64,000 nt of DNA from Parerythrobacter lutipelagi (GTDB taxonomy: Bacteria; Pseudomonadota; Alphaproteobacteria; Sphingomonadales; Sphingomonadaceae): NCBI RefSeq assembly GCF_005434975.1, contig NZ_SKCJ01000001.1, positions 1-64,000 on the forward strand, given 5' to 3'. Position 1 is the first letter of the stretch, and the number at the start of each line of letters is the position of its first letter. Below, piece after piece: positions 24,213 through 30,940 of the stretch. The position numbers and the translations under genes were made by a program. Below the pieces are notes generated by a model that saw only the letters and a program-made list of their open reading frames with translations, did not search any database and was not told the DNA's origin.

Positions 24213-24611
24213 TCAGTCGATCTCGGGAGCATCTTTGTTGTCGTCGTTCTCGCCGGAGCCGTTGCCGCGGGAGAGGAAGTCGACCTTGTCGGCGAGGATT
24301 TCGGTGCCGTAGCGGGTGACCCCGTCCTTGTCCTCCCACTGGGTGTAGTGGATGCGGCCCTGGACGCTGACCAGCTGGCCCTTGGAGCAGTACTGGCCGA
24401 CGGTCTTGGCAAGGCCGTTGAAGCAGGTCACTCGGTGGAACTCGCTTTCCTTGGCGGTGTAGCCGTTCTCGTCCTTGTATGTCTTGCCGTCCTTGTCCCG
24501 TGCTGGGCGATCGGTGACGACGGTGATCCCGGTGACGTTGGTGCCGCCCTTGGTCTCGCGGGTGTCGGGCTCGCGGGCGATGCGACCGGTGAGGATTGCG
24601 ATATTGGTCAT
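24213..24611 (-). CDS. ssb: Single-stranded DNA-binding protein
   Basis: 132 residues with an OB-fold: MTNIAILTGRIAREPDTRETKGGTNV, an EFHRVTCFNGLAKTVGQYCSKGQLVSVQGRIHY core and ILADKVDFLSRG. The acidic tail (SGENDDNKDAPEID) is shorter than that of chromosomal SSB and lacks the terminal DDDIPF peptide that recruits host partners. It is therefore an element-encoded SSB, thought to protect the incoming transferred strand and dampen SOS induction. A perfect 7-bp hairpin lies upstream in its leader. Confidence 0.92.
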   Translation of the reverse strand: MTNIAILTGRIAREPDTRETKGGTNVTGITVVTDRPARDKDGKTYKDENGYTAKESEFHRVTCFNGLAKTVGQYCSKGQLVSVQGRIHYTQWEDKDGVTRYGTEILADKVDFLSRGNGSGENDDNKDAPEID

Positions 24612-24636
24612 GGTGTAAGTCCTTCAGTTCCTCAAA

Positions 24637-24653
24637 CCGGAGACCATCTCCGG
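24637..24653 (-). promoter_or_regulatory. Hairpin in the ssb leader
   Basis: CCGGAGA, loop of three, TCTCCGG, 26 nt ahead of the ssb start codon. Unlike the other leaders it does not include the ribosome-binding site. Between this point and 24881 (about 230 nt) no gene is seen. Confidence 0.4.
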
Positions 24654-24881
24654 CTTGCGAACATCCAGAAGAAGCAGGGCATGGGAGGACTGCACCGCAG
24701 GAGCGAAGCTCCAAGGGAAACCTGTTCATGACGGGTGGTGCGGGCAGGCGCGCGAAGCGCGACAACACGGCCGTCAAAGGAACGGGTTGCTGTCCTCAGC
24801 TGGCCTGGTTCAGGACTGTTCGCGACAAAAGCCGGATGGGTATCGGGTGCGGGTCTGAAGGCTCGCGTGTTCCCGATGCAA

Positions 24882-25163
24882 TCAGCTTGCCCCATCGTCT
24901 TCCGATGCCGCTAGGAGATCCATAAAGTTGCGCGCAGCTTCCCGGTCTTCCTCGTTCTCGAACGCCACATCGAGGTCGGGGGCGGACCCGAACATGTGCA
25001 GGAACGACCACAGTGCAAAGCGCTTGCCCCGGTCCTCCTCAAGGCCGAAATCGACCCGGCAATGCTCGATGCCGGCTGCAAATGTGTCGGGAGCAACCGC
25101 GGAGAGGTCGGTGGTAGCAAAGTAGCGCTGCAGCAGATCGTCAAGTTGCATGACCTCATGCAT
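24882..25163 (-). CDS. Small acidic protein of unknown function
   Basis: 93 residues if started at ATG 25163 (alternative ATG 25151, where a GAGG sits very close). It begins MHEVMQLDDLLQRYFATTDL and continues with CRVDFGLEEDRGKRFALWSFLHMFGSAPDLDVAFENEEDREAARNFMDLL. Overall acidic, probably helical, cytoplasmic. No family recognised; no obvious promoter seen. Its position between ssb and the DUF2493 gene suggests an early-expressed, element-establishment role. Confidence 0.65.
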   Translation of the reverse strand: MHEVMQLDDLLQRYFATTDLSAVAPDTFAAGIEHCRVDFGLEEDRGKRFALWSFLHMFGSAPDLDVAFENEEDREAARNFMDLLAASEDDGAS

Positions 25164-25222
25164 AGTCGGGTCGGCGCCGAATGCACATCCAGGCAATTCT
25201 CATGCAGATGATGAAGGGCCCC

Positions 25223-26158
25223 TCAGGACCCGGGAGAGGTGCCCAAGTGGCCACGACGATCGACCACGGTGATCCGGCGCGCCTTGGCATCGATGACGAG
25301 CCGTTCGGTCACGCCATTGCCCGGAAAGGCGACAACGTAGCGCGGATTGAGCGAGAGCATCTGCTCGTTGCGCTTGAATCCGGCGCGGGCACCAAGCCGA
25401 CGATCAAGTGAGTAGGTCAGTTGCTGTACTTCGCGGCGCTCGGCCCAGCTCGCGGCCAGGCGATCGGCACCCTTGCCGTCGCCACCATGAACCAGGAAGA
25501 GATCAGGAACCACATCGCGAACCTTGTCCAGCGTCGCCCAAACATTTTCGGCATAACGCTTCGCATCCTCGGCGCTCTCGAAGCTTTGGCGACCACCGGC
25601 AAAGACTACCGGAGTGCCCTCCGGAATCAGGGCATGACGCCGGTTCTCCGCGCGTGCGCGGAGGAAATCGCGGGCATCGATCACGGCCGATGTGAGATTT
25701 CGCGAATGGTTCGTGCGCGAGCCGGAAACGGGCTTCCACGAGGAACCGGTCTCGTCGCGATAAAGTGCTGCCGTCGCCTCGCGCATTTGCTCGAAGGCCA
25801 GCATGCTGGCTTCGGCAGCCTGCGCGCGCTCGACCTGCTCTTCCAGATTGCTCGAATGCACTTCGGATCCATCAGCGGATGCCAGCAGAGTCCGGATCTC
25901 GTCGCTGGCCCGATCCAATTGAGCCGACTTACGGCTGGCTGCGCGGTGAAAGAGATTGACCATGCCCCAGGCAATATCCTCGGCATCAGCCTCCAAAGCA
26001 GTGTCGGAAAACATCGCGAAAAGGTCGGACCATACGGCGCCAAGTGTCTGGTCGATCGCGTCCTCGCAGGGAAAGTCGGTTGCATTGAATGGGGCGGGCC
26101 TGATGCTGAGGCTTGAAAGGTCAAGGCCGCTCAACTGGTCGATGAAGCTGTCGTACAT
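25223..26158 (-). CDS. DUF2493 (SLOG-type) domain protein
   Basis: 311 residues from ATG 26158, preceded by ATCAGGAGACACCCC; the upstream extension is shadow. The N-terminal two thirds are helical and polar (FIDQLSGLDLSSLSIRPAPFNA, then a heptad-like RAQAAEASMLAFEQMREATAALY). The C-terminal part is a DUF2493/YspA-like domain of the SLOG superfamily: VVFAGGRQSFESAEDA, the loop LVHGGDGKGADRLAASWA, and VVAFPGNGVTERLV. SLOG domains bind nucleotides or nucleotide-derived ligands. The family is frequent in plasmids and ICEs near antirestriction genes, with no defined function. A three-tier hairpin precedes it. Confidence 0.8.
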   Translation of the reverse strand: MYDSFIDQLSGLDLSSLSIRPAPFNATDFPCEDAIDQTLGAVWSDLFAMFSDTALEADAEDIAWGMVNLFHRAASRKSAQLDRASDEIRTLLASADGSEVHSSNLEEQVERAQAAEASMLAFEQMREATAALYRDETGSSWKPVSGSRTNHSRNLTSAVIDARDFLRARAENRRHALIPEGTPVVFAGGRQSFESAEDAKRYAENVWATLDKVRDVVPDLFLVHGGDGKGADRLAASWAERREVQQLTYSLDRRLGARAGFKRNEQMLSLNPRYVVAFPGNGVTERLVIDAKARRITVVDRRGHLGTSPGS

Positions 26159-26165
26159 GGGGTGT

Positions 26166-26232
26166 CTCCTGATCGCGGGGACAAGGAGAGGAGGCACCAT
26201 TGCCTCGGCCCTGTCCGCCGGAGCCCGATCAG
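26166..26232 (-). promoter_or_regulatory. Three-tier leader hairpin touching the TCAGGAG ribosome-binding site (gene 26158)
   Basis: Nested pairs on the plus strand: CTGATCG 26169-26175 with CGATCAG 26226-26232, GGACA 26179-26183 with TGTCC 26212-26216, GAGGCA 26191-26196 with TGCCTC 26201-26206. On the transcript the 3' arm CGATCAG runs into the Shine-Dalgarno AGGAG. All helices are perfect. Confidence 0.5.
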
Positions 26233-26377
26233 AGCCGGGAGAAGGGGCGAGACGCACCGCGCAGCGGGAAACCTGCGGCCCTAGGCTGGCGCGGGCAACA
26301 CGGGCCGACGGGCCGCAGGTTGCGGCTCGCCACGACCGGCCCAAGGGCCTCTCCCGGCGGACTGGGATGAGGCAGGA

Positions 26378-26818
26378 TCAGGACCCGCTGTCGCAGGTGG
26401 ATCGGGAGCGCTCGAAGATCGCTTCACCATTCGAGAACCGCCCAACCAGGCGCAGCTCACCAAACAGGTCGATGAACTTTCCTGACACCTGGGCGAGCCA
26501 GTGCCGTGCCCTTGCCGTTCTTGGGATGTAGAAATCCGCCTCCCAGTACCGGGCATCATCGCGTTCGGCGAGCCAGATCGCGGCGAGCCCGCAATAGGTC
26601 GATATGCCGCAATCGGCGAAGGCGTTTCGCAGGAGGATGCGGTCCTCGCGGCCGCGCCATCCATCGAAGCGTTCAAAGGAAGGAAAGGTCGCCTTCGTGA
26701 TATCGATGACCTCGTCGACCAGGCACTCGTAGACCCAGTCGACATCGCCGCCTTCGCCCTCATCAAGCAGGCGAAAGGCCACCACGGAGCCAGTTGGATA
26801 GCTGACGGAACGTCCCAT
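26378..26818 (-). CDS. Protein of unknown function, co-transcribed with the ArdC-like gene
   Basis: 146 residues, ATG 26818 preceded by GAGGAG. The sequence has a beta-rich start (VSYPTGSVVAFRLLDEGE), a central part with YECLVDEVIDITKATFPSFERFDGWRGREDRILL, and GISTYCGLAAIWLAERDDARYWEADFYI. No family recognised. Its ATG is 11 nt downstream of the end of the ArdC-like gene, so the two are probably one transcript. The 219 nt between its stop and the DUF2493 start hold only that gene's leader. Confidence 0.7.
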   Translation of the reverse strand: MGRSVSYPTGSVVAFRLLDEGEGGDVDWVYECLVDEVIDITKATFPSFERFDGWRGREDRILLRNAFADCGISTYCGLAAIWLAERDDARYWEADFYIPRTARARHWLAQVSGKFIDLFGELRLVGRFSNGEAIFERSRSTCDSGS

Positions 26819-26829
26819 CTCACTGCTCC

Positions 26830-27759
26830 TCAGGCTGCATCAGAGAGATCGATGTCGGCCTCGCTATCGCAGGATTGGTGACCCCCAAGCTCGAGCAACA
26901 GGCTTGCCGCTTCCTCGGCCTTGGCCGCAGCGGTCAAGATCGCGCGCTCGTCCGATTTGAGGATCTTGAGCCAAGACGCGATGTAGCTGGCGTGATGGTC
27001 GAGATGGGTAACAGGAAGACCCAGTTCTGCCCCGAGAATGGCCGAGGAAAGTTCGGCGATCAGTTCCTCGGCGGCATAGGCGTCGCTGCCGAAGCGGTTC
27101 TTGAGATCGCGGTCGAGCCGCGAAGAGTGACCCGTCCAGTGCGAAAGCTCGTGTGCGAGCGTCGCATAGTATTGGTCGTAGGCTTCGAAGAGTTCGGCTG
27201 GCGGCATGGTGACCCGGTCGCGCAACGGCTCATAGTAAGCCTGCGCGCCATGGTGGCGCAGGTGTGCGCCGACATGAGCAAAGAAGGTATCAAGGCGATC
27301 TTCTCGTCCATAGGGCTCCAGCGCGGCAACCAGTGGCTCTGGATGGTAGAAGTCGGGGAGGCCGTCGCACTGGTCGGCATTGAACACGGCATAGGCCTTG
27401 AGCACGCGCCGGTTCTCGGTGTCAGCTTCGCCTTCGGCGCTCTCGACCTCCTTGGTGTAGCTCTTGTAAAAGATTGCGATGGTCGACTTTTCGCCCTTGC
27501 GGACCTGTCCGCCGAGCTGCTGGCACTGGCGGTAGGTCATCCAGTAGGGCGAGGCGTAGCCACAGCCATCGGCCACCGTCCACAACCAGAAGGTGTTCAT
27601 CCCGCGATAGGGGGTCCCGCAGGAGCGTAAGGGCCGCGAAACCGGTACGCCACGCCACGGCTTGACCCAGGGCTTTGTGCCTTGCTCGAGCTTTTCGATG
27701 ATGGCAGCGGTAATGCGCTGGGCTGGCGAAGTCGAAGCACTGCGGCGATACTTGGTCAT
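26830..27759 (-). CDS. ardC: ArdC-like antirestriction / zincin-type DNA-binding protein
   Basis: 309 residues from ATG 27759 behind ATCAGGAGAACTCCC. The N-terminal ArdC domain (ITAAIIEKLEQGTKPWVKPWRGVPVSRPLRS, GMNTFWLW, QLGGQVRKGEKSTIAIFYK) binds single-stranded DNA in the RP4 and pSA proteins. The C-terminal metallopeptidase-like region has TLAHELSHWTGHSSRLDRD, an HExxH zinc motif, followed by FGSDAYAAEELIAELSSAIL. ArdC protects incoming single-stranded DNA from restriction in the recipient. It lies next to ssb and the DUF2493 gene in the element's leading-type region. Confidence 0.9.
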   Translation of the reverse strand: MTKYRRSASTSPAQRITAAIIEKLEQGTKPWVKPWRGVPVSRPLRSCGTPYRGMNTFWLWTVADGCGYASPYWMTYRQCQQLGGQVRKGEKSTIAIFYKSYTKEVESAEGEADTENRRVLKAYAVFNADQCDGLPDFYHPEPLVAALEPYGREDRLDTFFAHVGAHLRHHGAQAYYEPLRDRVTMPPAELFEAYDQYYATLAHELSHWTGHSSRLDRDLKNRFGSDAYAAEELIAELSSAILGAELGLPVTHLDHHASYIASWLKILKSDERAILTAAAKAEEAASLLLELGGHQSCDSEADIDLSDAA

Positions 27760-27767
27760 GGGAGTTC

Positions 27768-27803
27768 TCCTGATGGCCGGGACGGACATATCCCGGCTCA
27801 GGA
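27768..27803 (-). promoter_or_regulatory. Leader hairpin pairing the TCAGGAG ribosome-binding site (ardC)
   Basis: Outer stem TCCTGA 27768-27773 with TCAGGA 27798-27803; inner stem GCCGGGA 27776-27782 with TCCCGGC 27791-27797, 8-nt loop. The transcript's 3' outer arm is the Shine-Dalgarno. A purine-rich GGAGAGAGGAGG lies just upstream (27816-27827). Confidence 0.55.
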
Positions 27804-27980
27804 TGAGCAAAGCTGCCTCCTCTCTCCTTCAATGATGACCGTTATGCGCCCCAATTCTGGTCGTAGGCCGCACATTGCAAGGTGCCCGAAAGCGGACCGC
27901 TTGCTTTTCTGATCCGGCAGGCTGCGCCAATTTTGAGTGCTGGGTGGAAACCCGTTGGTCTGTAGCTTGAATTCGCTGGG

Positions 27981-28376
27981 CTAGCCTTCGCCCGCGAGGC
28001 TTTCCAATACCGGGCACCGATCATTGCTCGTGGTGCCACATTGCTCGATCAGTTTAGCGAGAGCGTTCTCCATACGCTCAAGGTCGGCCCGCTTCGCACG
28101 GATGTTTGCGAGGTGCTGTTCGGCGATCGATTGCACCTCATCGCAACGCACTTCCTGACCTGGCGTTAAGTCAAGCAATGCCCGCACCTCTTCGAGGGAA
28201 AATCCGAGTTCGCGCGCGCGCCGAATGAAGCGGAGGCGCTCCGTGTCGTGAGGACCATAGTCGCGGTAGGCGCCCCTTCTCGGCGGAGCATCGATAACGC
28301 CTATCCGTTCGTAATACCGGATTGTCTCGATGTTACACCCGGTCCGCTTCGCCACTTCGCCAATTTTCAAAGCCAA
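27981..28376 (-). CDS. merR: MerR-family metal-responsive regulator (MerR-like)
   Basis: 131 residues. The winged helix-turn-helix is KIGEVAKRTGCNIETIRYYERIG, followed by YDY-like RDYGPHDTERLRFIRRARELGFSLEEVRALLDL and the long dimerisation helix. Three cysteines in the metal-binding part (RCDEV, EQCGTT, DRCPVL) match the mercury-binding cysteines of MerR; the first two are 35 residues apart, as in Tn501 MerR. The gene is divergent from the merT-like operon, whose promoter has the 19-bp spacer diagnostic of MerR activation. A mercury sensor is likely; another soft metal is possible. Confidence 0.87.
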   Translation of the reverse strand: MALKIGEVAKRTGCNIETIRYYERIGVIDAPPRRGAYRDYGPHDTERLRFIRRARELGFSLEEVRALLDLTPGQEVRCDEVQSIAEQHLANIRAKRADLERMENALAKLIEQCGTTSNDRCPVLESLAGEG

Positions 28377-28380
28377 CCTC

Positions 28381-28411
28381 TTGAGTCTGTAGTTGCTACA
28401 GACTGTAAATA
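28381..28411 (+). promoter_or_regulatory. MerR-type promoter with 19-bp spacer and dyad operator
   Basis: -35 TTGAGT (28381-28386), 19-bp spacer, -10 TAAATA (28406-28411). Between them is the perfect dyad GTCTGTAG-TTG-CTACAGAC (28385-28403). The over-long spacer is the hallmark of MerR-regulated promoters, which the bound activator untwists on metal binding. Confidence 0.85.
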
Positions 28412-28445
28412 GGTGTGCGAATCGAGGTTTGCAAAAGGACGATCG

Positions 28446-28793
28446 ATGCGCGGCATCAGCACATGGTGGAACGGATTGGCGACGGGCGGAGGTATCTTTG
28501 CAGCCTTCGGGGCAGCTGCATGCTGTGCACTGCCCTTGATGCTCGCGTCGGTGGGTGTGGGCTCGGCGTGGCTTGGCAGCATCTCGCCGGTCCTGGCCCC
28601 CTATCGCGTCCCGTTGCTGACCCTGGCGTCGGCTCTTCTTCTCGCTGCGACCCTCCGTTTGCTCTGGCAGTTTCGGCAGGCACGAACATGCCCGGCGGAC
28701 AGTGCATGCGGATCATCGACTTATCGAGCGCTGACCGCCATAGGAATTGCCATCGGTGCGGCGCTGCTGACAGGTGCCTTCCTCTATGGCTGA
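28446..28793 (+). CDS. merT: MerT-like mercuric ion transporter
   Basis: 115 residues from ATG 28446, three hydrophobic helices. Helix 1 carries the vicinal cysteine pair of MerT (FGAAACCALPLMLASVGVG). A second cysteine pair lies in the loop after helix 2 (ARTCPADSACGSS), as in MerT, which passes mercuric ions from periplasm to cytoplasm. No MerP gene is present. First gene of an operon in which every downstream gene overlaps its neighbour by 4 to 8 nt. Driven by the MerR-type promoter at 28381-28411. Confidence 0.87.
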   Translation: MRGISTWWNGLATGGGIFAAFGAAACCALPLMLASVGVGSAWLGSISPVLAPYRVPLLTLASALLLAATLRLLWQFRQARTCPADSACGSSTYRALTAIGIAIGAALLTGAFLYG

Positions 28794-28998
28794 TCCGATC
28801 CTGATCTCGCGCTTGCGCTGTCCCGAATGCGGTCATGAGGAGGACATGGAAATGCCGACCAACGCTTGCCTGTTCTTCCATAACTGCGCGGGTTGCGGCG
28901 TTCGCCTTCAGCCGCTCCAAGGCGATTGCTGCGTGTTTTGCTCGTACGGCACCGTTCCCTGCCCCCCAATACAGGAAGGGGATTGCTGCCATGGCTGA
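28786..28998 (+). CDS. GDCCVxC-domain cysteine-rich protein
   Basis: 70 residues from ATG 28786, overlapping merT by 8 nt. It contains two zinc-ribbon-like pairs (LRCPECGHEE and HNCAGCGVRL), then the signature GDCCVFCSYGTVPCPPIQ, and ends DCCHG. NCBI knows the family as GDCCVxC domain-containing (seleno)proteins, found with MerT-like transporters and flavoprotein reductases; biochemical function is unsettled. All positions are cysteine here, so this copy is not a selenoprotein. Eleven cysteines in 70 residues suggest a metal carrier handing ions from MerT to the next enzyme. Confidence 0.85.
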   Translation: MADPILISRLRCPECGHEEDMEMPTNACLFFHNCAGCGVRLQPLQGDCCVFCSYGTVPCPPIQEGDCCHG

Positions 28999-30322
28999 GG
29001 CTTTCGATTTCGTCGCCATCGGATCGGGAACTGCTGCGCAGGTCGCGGTCCACCAGATGGCCAACGCCGGGAAGCGCTGCGCGGTTATCGATTATCGGCC
29101 TTACGGTGGCACATGTGCGCTTCGAGGGTGCGACCCGAAAAAGATGATGGTGAGCGGAGAGGAAGCGCTCGCGGCATACAGGCGAATGAAGGGGAAGGGC
29201 ATCAAGGGCTCGGTTTCAATTGATTGGGCCGACCTCCAGGCATTCAAGCGCAGCTTTACCGACCCCGTCCCTGAAAAGCAGGAAGCTCGCTACGAGCGTA
29301 AGGGCGTCGCGACTTTTCACGGCGCGGCACGCTTTGCTGGCCCCGACAGGATCGTGATAGGCGACCGGGAACTGAGTTTCTCGCACGCTCTTATCGCAAC
29401 GGGAGCAGAGCCTCGACCGCTTGGGATCGAAGGTGAGGAATTGCTGATTCACAGCGATGCATTCCTAGAACTCAAAACCCTTCCAGATCGGATCGTATTC
29501 GTCGGCGGCGGATACATTGCCGCAGAATTTGCCCACCTCGCCGCGCGCGCCGGTGCAAAGGTCACAATCTTCCAACGAGGCCGCATTCTGAAAGCCTTCG
29601 ACCCTGACACGGTCGATTGGCTCATGCCAAGTTTCGATGATCTCGGCATCGAAATTGTGGACGCTGAAGTGGACCGCGTAACGAAGAAAGGCAGCGTGCT
29701 GACCGTCCATGCTGGCGACCGCAGGATCGAAGGGAGCCTGGTGGTGCACGCTGCCGGAAGAATCCCTGCGATCGGCTCGCTCGATCTGGAGGCGGGAGAC
29801 GTCGCCTGTGACGCGGGTCGCTTGGCACTTACCGCCCAGCTACGGAGCCAAAGTAACCCCAAGGTCTTCGCGGCAGGTGACGCTGCTGCAAATGGCCCGC
29901 CACTGACTCCAGTCTCCAGTAACGATGCCAAGGTCGTGGTAGAAAACATACTCGATGATACCGGTCGAACTCCGAACTATCGAGGGGTGCCAAGTGCACT
30001 TTTCACGGAGCCGCCGGCGGCCAGGGTCGGAATGCTGGAAAGCGAGGCGCGTGAGGCAGGGCTGGATTTCACGGTGCATGCTGGCTCGCACCCTGGTTGG
30101 TTCTCGGCGAGGCGGCTGAACGAAGAGATCTACGGCCACAAGCTGCTGGTCGAGAACGGAACGGGACGCATCCTTGGAGCCCACTTGGTCGGCCCTGACG
30201 CCGACGAGCTCGTCAATATCTTCGGCTTGGCCATGCGCCATGGGCTAAACGCGGACGACATCAAATCTACCATGTTCGCTTATCCGACGGCGGCCTCCGA
30301 TGCAGGGTATATGTTGGGATGA
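28991..30322 (+). CDS. MerA-like pyridine nucleotide-disulfide oxidoreductase
   Basis: 443 residues from ATG 28991, overlapping the previous stop. FAD-binding AIGSGTAAQVAVHQMANAG, redox-active disulfide Cys42/Cys47 in GGTCALRGCDPKK, NAD(P)-binding VFVGGGYIAAEFAHLAARAG and FAD motif KVFAAGDAAANG. The C-terminus has FAYPTAASDAGYM, where lipoamide and glutathione reductases have a His-Pro-Thr...Glu; a tyrosine at this place is seen in mercuric reductase. It lacks both the N-terminal HMA domain and the C-terminal vicinal cysteines of MerA, so a distinct metal-reductase subtype is more likely than classical MerA. Confidence 0.82.
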   Translation: MAEAFDFVAIGSGTAAQVAVHQMANAGKRCAVIDYRPYGGTCALRGCDPKKMMVSGEEALAAYRRMKGKGIKGSVSIDWADLQAFKRSFTDPVPEKQEARYERKGVATFHGAARFAGPDRIVIGDRELSFSHALIATGAEPRPLGIEGEELLIHSDAFLELKTLPDRIVFVGGGYIAAEFAHLAARAGAKVTIFQRGRILKAFDPDTVDWLMPSFDDLGIEIVDAEVDRVTKKGSVLTVHAGDRRIEGSLVVHAAGRIPAIGSLDLEAGDVACDAGRLALTAQLRSQSNPKVFAAGDAAANGPPLTPVSSNDAKVVVENILDDTGRTPNYRGVPSALFTEPPAARVGMLESEAREAGLDFTVHAGSHPGWFSARRLNEEIYGHKLLVENGTGRILGAHLVGPDADELVNIFGLAMRHGLNADDIKSTMFAYPTAASDAGYMLG

Positions 30323-30711
30323 GCAACGCGGAAGCCACCAACAAGCGTGACTTGGCCGCCAACCGTCTGCACCGTATCCTAATCTGGGGCGTGCCGTTTG
30401 CGGCGCTAATCGGCCTAAACTTTACCGCAGAACTTCTGCAACCGAACGAGAGGGTGGAAATCGCGGCGGTGCTGTTCCTATGGATGGGGGCGGCGTGCTC
30501 GTTAAACGCTTTGCGTTGCCGTCGGCTTCACTGCATGATCGCAGGGCCAGCATTTCTGATTGGTGCTGCGCTTTTTGCCATGGTGGCATTCGGCTTGGCT
30601 GATTTCGGGAAACACGGTCCAAGCGTCATCATCTGGGTCACGTTTGGGGTAGTTGCTGGCAGCTTTATCGCCGAACGGATAGCAGGGAAGTATTGGCGAA
30701 GACCGGCGTAA
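30319..30711 (+). CDS. Four-helix membrane protein of the mer-like operon
   Basis: 130 residues, ATG overlapping the reductase stop. Four predicted membrane helices: LIWGVPFAALIGLNFTAELL, VEIAAVLFLWMGAACSLNAL, MIAGPAFLIGAALFAMVAFG and VIIWVTFGVVAGSFIAERIA. Three cysteines cluster at the end of helix 2 and in the following loop (ACSLNALRCRRLHC), which may bind metal. No named family. Last gene of the operon; 229 nt separate its stop from the ParB-like gene, part of which is that gene's terminator. Confidence 0.7.
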   Translation: MSNAEATNKRDLAANRLHRILIWGVPFAALIGLNFTAELLQPNERVEIAAVLFLWMGAACSLNALRCRRLHCMIAGPAFLIGAALFAMVAFGLADFGKHGPSVIIWVTFGVVAGSFIAERIAGKYWRRPA

Positions 30712-30880
30712 GCTCAGGTTTCTGTTCACAGCGAAATAGAAACGAGACCCTCTCCACCAAGAACCTTTTCAAAGCGAACACGAGCGGGTGGTCTCGATCA
30801 AGCAGACTGCCGTCTGCTTCTGCTGCGCAGTCGCCTGGGAGCGGACTGTTAGCAACCGGCCCAAAATTTGACATGGAAAA

Positions 30881-30910
30881 GGCGGCCCGTCCCGATTGGG
30901 ACGGACCGCC
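30881..30910 (-). terminator. Rho-independent terminator of the ParB-like gene
   Basis: Minus-strand GGCGGTCCGTCCC, loop AATC, GGGACGGGCCGCC (one mismatch in 13 bp), then TTTT. It starts 30 nt after the stop codon. Confidence 0.85.
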
Positions 30911-30940
30911 CGCCGAGTGACCTGGACCTGTCAGGAGGGG

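Noticed and set aside
27829-27980. Possible small gene between ardC and merR
   Set aside because: Only short frames without ribosome-binding sites; treated as intergenic.
28786-28998. Selenoprotein with in-frame TGA
   Set aside because: The family includes selenoproteins, but here all signature positions are cysteine codons and the only TGA is the terminal stop.
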